Positions 56,763-64,000 of a stretch of 64,000 bases of DNA are shown in pieces. The notes under the pieces were generated by a model, which saw only the letters and a list, made by a program, of their open reading frames with translations, was not told where the DNA came from and did not search any database. Both the position numbers and the translations under genes were made by a program. Within the stretch, counting starts at the first letter, position 1. The number at the start of each line of letters is the position of its first letter. Source of the DNA: Sphingomonas sp. CFBP 8760 (GTDB taxonomy: Bacteria > Pseudomonadota > Alphaproteobacteria > Sphingomonadales > Sphingomonadaceae); the NCBI RefSeq assembly GCF_014841615.1, contig NZ_JACYUG010000009.1, positions 103,358 to 167,357 of the forward strand, in the 5' to 3' direction.

Positions 56763-58466
56763 ATGACACCGATCGATCGCCGCACCGTGCTGGCCGGCGC
56801 CACCGCACTGGGCCTGAACCCGCTTCCCCTCGCGGCGCAGGGCACGACGAATACCGCCGCCGCGCCATCGTCGCCGCAGGCGGCGCTGCGCCCGGTGACG
56901 GTGCCCGCCCCGCGCACCTTCACCGCCGACTGGGCGTCGCTGGCCGCCGGCTACACCGCACCGGACTGGTTCCGGGATGCCAAGTTCGGCATCTGGGCGC
57001 ATTGGGGCGCGCCGTCGGTGCCCGCCGCCGGCGACGACTGGTACGCGCGCAACATGTACCTGCAGGGGCACCCCTCCTACGCCCATCACCGCGAACATTA
57101 CGGCCACCCCGCCGATCGCGGGTTCATGGAGATCCAGCATGCGTGGAAGGCCGAACGCTGGGACCCCGCCGAACTGCTCGATCTCTACAAACATGCGGGC
57201 GCGCGCTATTTCATGGCGCTCGCCAATCATCACGACAATCTCGACTGCTATGCCTCGTCCCATCATGGCTGGAACACCACCCGTGTCGGGCCGGGGAAGG
57301 ACATCATCGGCACCTGGGAGAAGCTGGCACGCGCGCGGGGCCTGCGCTTCGCGGTGTCGAACCATTCGGGTCACGCCTGGCACTGGAACCAGCCGGCCTA
57401 TGGTTATGATCCGGAAGGCCCCCGGCGCGGCGAGCGCTACGATGCCGCCAGGCTGACACGCGCCGATGGTCGCGGCACGTGGTGGAACGGGCTCGATCCG
57501 CAACAGCTATATGGCGGGGCGACGATGCGGATGCCCGACGATATCGGGTCGATCGCCGAGGCCAATGCCTGGCACGCCGCCACCGACGGGCTGTGGAACG
57601 AGGGTCCGTCTCCCGACCCGGCATTCGTGAACCGCTGGCTGCTGCGCTGTCGCGAACTGATCGACCGTTACCAGCCGGACATGCTGTATTTCGACAACCA
57701 CGACCTGCCGCTCGGTCAGGCCGGGCTGGATATCGCCGCCTATTTCTACAACCAGAATATGCGCCGCAACGGTGGCCGGCTGGATGGCGTCTGCACCGCG
57801 AAGGAAACCCCGCCCCAGCGCCGCATGGGGCTGGTCGATGTCGTGGAGCGGGGGCAGAAGGGCCATATCGACCCCTATCCGTGGCAGACCGAAACCTGTC
57901 TCGGCAACTGGTTCTATGGCGAGCAGTATCTGCGCGACAACCGCTACAAGACGCCTGCCAAGGTCCTCCACACGCTGTGCGACGTCGTCTCGAAGAACGG
58001 CAACATGATGCTCAGCGTGCCGATCAGGGGCGACGGCACGATCGATGCCCGGGAACGCGAGATCGTGGAGGCGATCGGCGTCTGGATGCGCCGTTACGGC
58101 GATGCGATCTACGCCACCCGGCCCTGGCGCATCCATGCCGAGGGGCCGACCGGTTCGGGCGGCGGCAGCTTTTCGGAGGGTGGCCAGGACACCGGCTATA
58201 CGCCGCGGGATATCCGGTACGTCCGCAAGGGCACGGCGGTGCATGCGCTGGTGCTGGGCTGGCCCGAGGACGGCGTGGTGCGGTCGACCCTGCTGGGCGC
58301 CGCCAATCCGGTCGGCCGTGGGCGGATCGAGCGGGTGTCGGTGCCCGGCGGCGCGGCGCTGCCGTTTCGCCGCACCGCTGCAGCCCTGGAGGTCGATGTC
58401 CCCGCCGCGCTGCGCAACGCGATCGGCATCGCCCTGATCGTCGAGGGCCCCGGACTGACCGACTGA
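56763..58466 (+). CDS. Alpha-L-fucosidase (GH29)
   Basis: A 567-residue glycoside hydrolase. A Tat-type signal (DRRTVLAGATALG) leads to a GH29 barrel: KFGIWAHWGAPSV, ARYFMALANHHDN, and PDMLYFDNHDLP, where the nucleophilic Asp of the family is expected. The C-terminal part is a beta-sandwich. It hydrolyses alpha-L-fucosyl linkages and sits 83 bases behind the TonB receptor, forming a likely glycan-utilisation pair. Confidence 0.9.
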   Translation: MTPIDRRTVLAGATALGLNPLPLAAQGTTNTAAAPSSPQAALRPVTVPAPRTFTADWASLAAGYTAPDWFRDAKFGIWAHWGAPSVPAAGDDWYARNMYLQGHPSYAHHREHYGHPADRGFMEIQHAWKAERWDPAELLDLYKHAGARYFMALANHHDNLDCYASSHHGWNTTRVGPGKDIIGTWEKLARARGLRFAVSNHSGHAWHWNQPAYGYDPEGPRRGERYDAARLTRADGRGTWWNGLDPQQLYGGATMRMPDDIGSIAEANAWHAATDGLWNEGPSPDPAFVNRWLLRCRELIDRYQPDMLYFDNHDLPLGQAGLDIAAYFYNQNMRRNGGRLDGVCTAKETPPQRRMGLVDVVERGQKGHIDPYPWQTETCLGNWFYGEQYLRDNRYKTPAKVLHTLCDVVSKNGNMMLSVPIRGDGTIDAREREIVEAIGVWMRRYGDAIYATRPWRIHAEGPTGSGGGSFSEGGQDTGYTPRDIRYVRKGTAVHALVLGWPEDGVVRSTLLGAANPVGRGRIERVSVPGGAALPFRRTAAALEVDVPAALRNAIGIALIVEGPGLTD

Positions 58467-58617
58467 GCGATGGCGTGGGATGTCGGGCGGCGTGGGACGG
58501 CTGGCCCTGTGCCTTGCTTCCGCCTGCATCGAAGGCGGACAGGATCGCGATGCCGCCGGTCACGCCATCGCGATCGGCTTCGTCACCGATCGGACCCCAC
58601 ACCGGGGACATGGCGGA

Positions 58618-59766
58618 TCACTGGCCCGAAGGGCCGCCATCCGATGGTGCCGGGGCAGGCGCCGGAGAACGCGGCCGCTCGGAGGTTTCCGAGGTCGACG
58701 TGTCCGGGATCGACGTGTTTGGGGTTGAAGGGGCCGGCTCCAGATCGCGGGGGACGAACGGGCGGACGCTCGGCGGCGGTCCCGTCATGCCGGCCGGATC
58801 GCTCTGGCCGCGGCCATGCAACCGGTCGATCTCGGCCTGCCGCCGGTTCAGGTAAAAGGCGCGGGACGCGGCATAGGGATCGGGCGAATTGTCGTGCAGG
58901 TCCTTCAGCGTCTGATCGAACTCGGACCGGTGGTCGAGCGCCCCGAGAACGCCGGCCGGTATCGCATAGGTCGCGCTGGTGAACGGACTGCCCACCGCCG
59001 CCGGCAGGATGAGGCGGTCGATCGCCCCGCCGAACAGGTCCCGGACGGTGGTCGGCCCCACCAGCGGCAGGAACAGGAACGGCCCGTTCTTGATACCGTA
59101 ATAGCCCAGCGTGTTGGCGAACCCGTTCGAGCGTCGCGGCAGACGGAACGGCTTCCGCTTGGCGATATCCATGACCCCGACGGCGCCGATCGTGCTGTTG
59201 ATCGCGAACCGGCCGACCGTCTCGACCGCCTTGCCCGGCTTCAACTGCAGCAGGAAGTTCAGAAAGACGATCGGTTCGCGCAGATTGTACAGGAAATTGT
59301 GGATGCCCGACCGGATCGGGCCCGGCACCGTCTTCTTGTACGTCCTGGCCACCGGGCCGACCACCGCACCATCCACCTTCTGGGTGACGGCGAAGGACTC
59401 GGCATTGATCGCGCGCAGGGGATCGCCTGCCGCTTCCTTGCGGCCGGTGACGACGATGTCGTTTTGCGGAGAATGGCCGGAGGGCAGCGCCTGCCCTGTC
59501 TGTGGCGGAGGCGGAGGGGTGGTAGGTGTTGCAGGCGTCGCAGGGTCAGCCGGCTCGGCAACGGGCGATGGTGGAACGGTGGTCGCGGCGGCCTGCGACG
59601 GGTCCTGACCGGGCGTTTCCTGCCCGACGGGCATTGCCTGCCCGCGCGCGCGCGGCAGGGCATCCAGGTCCATGTGGATCGAGGCGGTTGCGGCTGGTGG
59701 CACCAGCGCCGGCAATATCTCGACGGAACTGCCCGTGAGCAACAGCGCAACCATGACTACCGACAT
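58618..59766 (-). CDS. mlaA: MlaA (VacJ)-family lipid-asymmetry protein
   Basis: A 382-residue protein. A membrane/signal segment is followed by a Pro-rich linker and a NDIVVTGRKE motif, then the MlaA domain (NFLYNLREPIVFLNFLLQLK, RFAINSTIGAVGVMDIA, GYYGIKNGPFLFLPLVGPTT). The ~60 C-terminal residues are Pro/Ser-rich. MlaA removes misplaced phospholipids from the outer leaflet of the outer membrane. There is no classical lipobox in the signal. Other Mla genes are not in the window. Confidence 0.9.
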   Translation of the reverse strand: MSVVMVALLLTGSSVEILPALVPPAATASIHMDLDALPRARGQAMPVGQETPGQDPSQAAATTVPPSPVAEPADPATPATPTTPPPPPQTGQALPSGHSPQNDIVVTGRKEAAGDPLRAINAESFAVTQKVDGAVVGPVARTYKKTVPGPIRSGIHNFLYNLREPIVFLNFLLQLKPGKAVETVGRFAINSTIGAVGVMDIAKRKPFRLPRRSNGFANTLGYYGIKNGPFLFLPLVGPTTVRDLFGGAIDRLILPAAVGSPFTSATYAIPAGVLGALDHRSEFDQTLKDLHDNSPDPYAASRAFYLNRRQAEIDRLHGRGQSDPAGMTGPPPSVRPFVPRDLEPAPSTPNTSIPDTSTSETSERPRSPAPAPAPSDGGPSGQ

Positions 59767-59978
59767 CGACGCTTGTCATCCTCTAAGCGGCTTCCGTCAT
59801 CCTATGGAAGCCCAGTCGTTAACGACATGCTCCCTGATGCCCGCACGCGATAGGGCCAATCGTCACGGAGGGCGCCGGATCGATACCGAAACCCGCGCCC
59901 CCTTGTCGCGCGCACGCCGGGCTGCGGGGGCCAGATATGGGGCGGACGACGGGCCGCGCGAATGTCTCCGCTGTCGCC

Positions 59979-62834
59979 TCAGCCTTCGATCAGATCGCGT
60001 ATGCGCGTCGCGAGGATGTCCATCCCGAACGGCTTGGTCAGGACATGCATGCCGGGGTCGAGATGACCATGGCTCAACACGGCGTTCTCCGCATATCCGG
60101 TGATGAACAGAACCTTCAGATCGGGCCGCACGACGCGCGCGGCGTCGGCGACCTGCCGGCCGTTCAGCCCGCCGGGCAGGCCCACGTCCGTGATGAGCAG
60201 ATCGATGCGCAGGTCGGAGTTGATGACCTTCAGACCGGCCGCACCGTCCGCCGCCTCGATCGCGGTATAGCCCAGGTCGGTCAGGACCTCCGCGACGAGC
60301 ATCCGCACGGTCGGCTCGTCATCCACGACCAACACCGTCTCCCCGGCCTCGGCACGCGGCGCCGCCCCGGTTTCGGCCGCGATGTCGGTCGTATCGGCCT
60401 CCCCTTGATGCCGGGGGAGGTAGACGCACACCATCGTACCCTGATCGACCTCCGAATAGATCGCCACCGAACCACCCGACTGTTTGGCGAAACCGTAGAT
60501 CATCGACAGGCCAAGGCCGGTGCCCTCGCCGATCGGCTTGGTGGTGAAGAACGGATCGAACGCCCGGGCGATCACCTCCGGCGTCATGCCGGTACCCTTG
60601 TCGGACACGCACAGGAAAATATACTGGCCGGGGTCCAGACCACGCTCTGCGGCCATGCGCTGGTCCATCCAGCGGTTGCACGTCTCGATCGTGATCGTGC
60701 CGCCCTGCGGCATCGCGTCCCGCGCGTTGATGCACAGGTTAAGGATGGCGTTCTCCAGCTGGCTGGGATCGATCAGGCTGGGCCACAGCCCGGCGGCATT
60801 GACCGTCTCGACATCGACCAGAGGCCCGACCGTGCGGCGGATCAGGTCCTCCATGCCACTGACGAGGTGGTTGACGTTGGTGGGCTTGGGGGCGAGCGTC
60901 TGCCGGCGCGAGAAGGCGAGCAGCCGGTGGGTCAGTGCCGCCGCGCGCTTGGCCGCACCCTGCGCCGCGCCGACATAGCGTTCGACATCGGCCGTCCTGC
61001 CTTGGGCGATACGAATCTGCATCATTTCCAGACTGCCGGAAATGCCGGTCAGCAGGTTGTTGAAATCATGCGCGAGGCCACCGGTAAGCTGGCCGACCGC
61101 TTCCATCTTCTGCGCCTGTCGCAGCGCATCCTGTGCCGCCATGAGATCCGCGGTCCGCTCGGCGACGCGGACCTCCAGCGTCTCGTTAAGCTCCCGCAGC
61201 GCCTTTTCCGCGCTCTTGCGCTCGGTCAGGTCCAGCATCGCCCCGATCATCCGGATGGCGGCGCCTTCCTCGTTGCGGAAGACGTGCCCGCGGTCGAAGA
61301 CATCGGCGAAACTGCCGTCGCCGCGGCGAAAGCGATACTCGGACGTCCAATGGTCGTCCGCCCCGGCGATGACGGCGTGGATATCGGCATCGACCCGTTC
61401 CCGGTCATCGGGATGGATGTTCCCGATCCACCAGTCGCCGGTCGGCTCGATCTCGTCCTCGGCATAGCCGAACAGCACCCGTACCGCCTCGTTCCACTCG
61501 ACGCAGTTCGAGGCCAGGTCCCAGTCCCAGATCGCGTCGTTGGTCGCCTTGGCGGCCAGACGGTAACGCTGCTCGGTTTCACGCAGCGCGGCCTCGGCGC
61601 CGCGCCGTTCGGTCTCGTCGCGGACGATCTTGATGAACCCGGTGATCGCACCCTGCGCATCGTGCAGCGGACGAACCGAGCCATTGGCGAAGAACCGGCT
61701 TCCGTCGCGTCGAACATGCCATCGCTCGTCACTGGCACAACCCTCGTCGCGTGCCCTCGTCAATTCGTGCGTGGGAATGCCGGCGGCGCGATCCTCGGGG
61801 GTGTACAGGATATCGACGGAGCGGCCGCGAATCTCGTCGGCGGACCAGCCGAAGACGGTTTCGGCACCGGGCGTCCAGTCCATCACCCAGTTCCGGGTAT
61901 CGACCGTGAATATGGAATGATCCTTCACCCCTTCCACGATACGGCGGTTACGCTCCTCGCTCTCCCGCAACTCGGTCTGCACCCGATGGGTCGCCGTGAC
62001 ATCCTGCCCTTCGACGAAGATGCCGGTCACGTGGCCGGCATCACCGACGATCGGTTCGTAGATGAAGTCGAGGATACGCTCCTCCCGGCTGCCGTCTTCC
62101 ACCTCCAGCACAAGCGGGATGTGATGGGCGACGAAGCGCTCGCCGGTCTGATAGACGCGGTCCAGCAGTTCGTAAAAGCCCTGGCCTGCCAGTTCGGGAA
62201 AAGCCTCGCGCACCGTCCGGCCCACGAATTCCCGGTTGCCGAACAGGCGGCGATAGGTCGCGTTGGCGAACTCGAAGATATGCCCCGGCCCCTGCAGGAT
62301 GGTGATGAACCCCGGCGCCTGTTCGAACAGACGCCGCTGCCGCCGGGTATCGGCGGCGCGGCGGCGCTCGGCCAGGATCTGATCGGTAATCTCGGTACAG
62401 GCGCAGAACACCCCTTCCACCGTCCCGGCCTTGCCCCGGACCGGCGTGTACGAGAACGCGAAATGGGCCTCCTCCACATACCCCCGCCGGTTCATCATCA
62501 GCGTGATGTCGTCCATATGGACAGGCAGGCCGCCATAGGCCTGCCGGACGATCGGGGTCAGGTCGGCCTCGATTTCCGCCCAGACCTGCATGAACGGGCG
62601 CCCCAGCGCGTGCGGATGCTTGTCCGCCAGAATGGCCGCATAGGCGTCGTTGTAGAACAGCGTCTGCGCCGCACCCCAGACGACGAACATGGGCTGGTTG
62701 GAACCGAGCACGATGCCCACCACGGTCTTCAACGGAGTCGGCCATTCCGCCGGCACGCCCAGAGCGGTGTCGCTCCAGTCATAGGCGCGGATGGCCGCCC
62801 CCATCTGGCCACCGTCGATGAGAAAACTCAGCAT
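59979..62834 (-). CDS. Multi-PAS hybrid sensor histidine kinase
   Basis: A 951-residue soluble hybrid kinase: several PAS domains (about residues 30-550; e.g. EGVKDHSIFTVDTRNWVMDW and KATNDAIWDWDLASN), a HisKA-like dimerisation helix with the phosphoacceptor His in LTGGLAHDFNNLLTG, HATPase motifs (NLCINARDAMPQGG, DKGTGM, GTGLGLSMIYGF), and a C-terminal receiver (VVDDEPTVRMLVAEVL, LLITDVGLPG). No membrane segment is visible. Its partner is not adjacent, so its target is unknown. Confidence 0.92.
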   Translation of the reverse strand: MLSFLIDGGQMGAAIRAYDWSDTALGVPAEWPTPLKTVVGIVLGSNQPMFVVWGAAQTLFYNDAYAAILADKHPHALGRPFMQVWAEIEADLTPIVRQAYGGLPVHMDDITLMMNRRGYVEEAHFAFSYTPVRGKAGTVEGVFCACTEITDQILAERRRAADTRRQRRLFEQAPGFITILQGPGHIFEFANATYRRLFGNREFVGRTVREAFPELAGQGFYELLDRVYQTGERFVAHHIPLVLEVEDGSREERILDFIYEPIVGDAGHVTGIFVEGQDVTATHRVQTELRESEERNRRIVEGVKDHSIFTVDTRNWVMDWTPGAETVFGWSADEIRGRSVDILYTPEDRAAGIPTHELTRARDEGCASDERWHVRRDGSRFFANGSVRPLHDAQGAITGFIKIVRDETERRGAEAALRETEQRYRLAAKATNDAIWDWDLASNCVEWNEAVRVLFGYAEDEIEPTGDWWIGNIHPDDRERVDADIHAVIAGADDHWTSEYRFRRGDGSFADVFDRGHVFRNEEGAAIRMIGAMLDLTERKSAEKALRELNETLEVRVAERTADLMAAQDALRQAQKMEAVGQLTGGLAHDFNNLLTGISGSLEMMQIRIAQGRTADVERYVGAAQGAAKRAAALTHRLLAFSRRQTLAPKPTNVNHLVSGMEDLIRRTVGPLVDVETVNAAGLWPSLIDPSQLENAILNLCINARDAMPQGGTITIETCNRWMDQRMAAERGLDPGQYIFLCVSDKGTGMTPEVIARAFDPFFTTKPIGEGTGLGLSMIYGFAKQSGGSVAIYSEVDQGTMVCVYLPRHQGEADTTDIAAETGAAPRAEAGETVLVVDDEPTVRMLVAEVLTDLGYTAIEAADGAAGLKVINSDLRIDLLITDVGLPGGLNGRQVADAARVVRPDLKVLFITGYAENAVLSHGHLDPGMHVLTKPFGMDILATRIRDLIEG

Positions 62835-63789
62835 CTGATGTTCCGATGTTATGATGTCCGACCTGTCGGCCCGGCACGCCGTTCGTCGTTCGACGCCCGG
62901 TCCGGCATCTAGGCCGCGCGAGGGTCTCGCTCAATGAAACTTCGCCAAAAACGGCAAGATCTCTCCCGATATCCGGCATCGGCTCGACCGGTGGAGCCAC
63001 GCCGGTGCCATGCGGTTTCAACGTCGAACCACGCGGGGTTTGTGGAATCCTCTACGGACTCCCCGGTTACTTATCCAAGTCGAAGGTGGATATCAGACCT
63101 TCGTATGGTCGTTATCCTGCCCACGACGGCAGCATATCCGACCGGTGCCATCCAACCTCCACCGCCTTCCCAACGATGCCATGCATCGCTGGGACTTCGG
63201 GCGGCTCCGCCAAGCGATGCATGAGGACAACCCTTTGCCACGGGAAACCAGCCGGCCCTTCACGGCGCGCGGCATCCGCTTCTTCTTCCCGGCACGAGCC
63301 GCGGGCGATGACAGGGCGCCAGGCCATGTCCGGGGCCGGCTTGGAAGTGATGGTGATGCCGGACGGTTCTTGCGAACCCTCCGTCCTGCGGATCCCGCTC
63401 GGAGCCTTCGACTTAACCCGCTCCATCAGGCTGGCCTGGACCGCGCCTATCGACGCGCAATCCGCCCCCCCATCGCCAGATCACCGCCGCACTGGACGCT
63501 TTGATTGCATCCATACCAGCCCTCACGATGGCGGCATCGATGGCCAGCTTCGATCGTCCCGTGTTTCGAGGGGTACCCGTTTGTGGGAAGAAGTACCGGA
63601 AACGGGCGGGATAGTGGCCGAGCTTCCACCCCAGACCCGCAAGCATGCGGTCGGGAAGACGCGCTGGCCCCGGGCGGATCATCGTTCGGAGCAAGATGCG
63701 CGGAAATCGACCACTGCCAAGCTCGGCAAGGCGGCAGGGAAAGCCGTCATTGGGAACCGTTGTAATCCGGTGTTATGAGAGCTGGCCCA
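62835..63789. other. Gene-poor, apparently decayed region
   Basis: About 950 bases with only short overlapping open frames on both strands and no recognisable domain. A minus-strand stretch near 63490-63560 reads AIDAAIVRAGMDA and could be a fragment of a transposase, but I cannot confirm it. It separates the PAS kinase from the recombinase remnant and initiator tRNA, as expected of an eroded integration locus. Confidence 0.45.
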
Positions 63790-63884
63790 TCAAGGCGGTG
63801 GTGCTGACACCGGAAGACGGCGATCTTGCGATCGATTTGCGCAGTGAGCTTGCTGCGATGCTATCGCTATATGTTGGAGCATAA
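63790..63884 (+). pseudogene. C-terminal remnant of a site-specific recombinase
   Basis: The frame reads IKAVVLTPEDGDLAIDLRSE and ends LAAMLSLYVGA at 63884. This resembles the C-terminal end of serine-type recombinases that are common beside tRNA genes in sphingomonads. Nothing upstream in the frame resembles the catalytic domain, so this is a degraded tail. Family assignment is from memory of the motif, without a search. Confidence 0.55.
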
Positions 63885-63946
63885 ACGCAGCAAGCCCCGG
63901 AGCGTGTAGCTACCGAGGCGGTGGTGTGTGGTGTATTGGGGGGATA

Positions 63947-64000
63947 TGGTTGCGGGGACAGGATTTGAACCTGTGACCTTCAGGTTATGAGCCTGACGAG
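63947..64000 (-). tRNA. Initiator tRNA-fMet(CAU), 3' part
   Basis: On the minus strand the segment reads CTCGTCAGGCTCATAACCTG, the anticodon arm with CAT, followed by the T-arm GTTCAAATCC and the acceptor end CCCCGCAACCA. The pattern matches bacterial initiator tRNA. The 5' part, including the D-arm, lies beyond the window edge. Confidence 0.9.

Noticed and set aside
53896..56868. 990-codon minus-strand frame opposite the TonB receptor
   Set aside because: Arg/Val-rich antisense shadow; the plus-strand barrel is unmistakable.
59937..62912. 991-codon plus-strand frame opposite the PAS kinase
   Set aside because: Codon-mirrored shadow of the kinase with no recognisable motif.
63413..63694. 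Possible transposase fragment on the minus strand
   Set aside because: Only a weak AIVRAGMDA-like stretch, with no catalytic DDE residues or terminal repeats found; mentioned only as a possibility.
63005..63778. 257-codon plus-strand frame in the right-hand decayed region
   Set aside because: No similarity to any family I know, no ribosome site, and composition like a random high-GC frame.

Overview
The window reads as high-GC alphaproteobacterial chromosome, most likely a Sphingomonas-type bacterium. The indicators are FlaF, a MipZ-type division ATPase, 5-aminolevulinate synthase (Shemin haem route), a carotenoid phytoene synthase, a PgmG-like phosphohexomutase, an M48 peptidase with a LysM-like tail, and many tightly packed operons with 4-base stop/start overlaps. 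Genus assignment is an inference from gene content, not from a marker search.

Layout. (1) 1-7.5 kb, minus strand: one motility/chemotaxis operon, motA-STAS-cheY-cheA-cheW-cheR-cheB-cheY-cheD plus a partial unknown gene. (2) 7.5-11.2 kb: a SAM methyltransferase and a large HAD-type protein (candidate surface or flagellar glycan modification), then flaF divergently. (3) 11.3-26 kb: LOG-family nucleotide hydrolase, crtB, an exonuclease, pgmG, a J-domain protein, mipZ, panC, a Sel1-like protein, topA, a phosphatase-like protein, dprA, plsY, murI, a CHASE4-type chemoreceptor and two small membrane proteins. (4) 26-36 kb: hemA, a Uma2 nuclease-like gene, an ECF sigma/anti-sigma pair, the rpiB-glyA-small protein-nrdR operon, a repeat-bounded GIY-YIG/trmJ locus, chorismate mutase and rpsD. 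(5) 35-45 kb: agmatine deiminase and N-carbamoylputrescine amidase (putrescine from agmatine), an M48 peptidase, a parS-like palindrome, then lipid/polysaccharide glycosylation genes (GT2, methyltransferase, GtrA, GT-C-like). (6) 42.9-51.2 kb: marC, folD, a DUF167 gene, yggT, argB, zntB, a siroheme synthase-like gene, lysA, a lipoprotein, argH and a TlpA-like thioredoxin lipoprotein. (7) 51.5-64 kb: a chemoreceptor with a CheR-docking-like tail, a TonB-dependent receptor plus GH29 fucosidase behind LacI-like operators, MlaA, a multi-PAS hybrid kinase, and a decayed stretch ending in a recombinase tail remnant and an initiator tRNA.

How parts work together. The Che operon would serve both chemoreceptors; only the one at 51479-53350 ends in a CheR-docking-like pentapeptide (EWTSF). 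mipZ and the parS-like site lie about 22 kb apart, suggesting an origin-proximal location, because MipZ acts with ParB bound at parS. argB, argH, lysA, folD and glyA form the amino-acid and one-carbon content. The receptor and fucosidase look like a small glycan-utilisation locus, but the receptor signal peptide is out of frame with its body.

The most unusual locus is 32.38-33.81 kb. A GIY-YIG nuclease gene lies between two inverted 48-bp copies of a REP-like element. The right copy lies inside the reading frame and joins it to trmJ.
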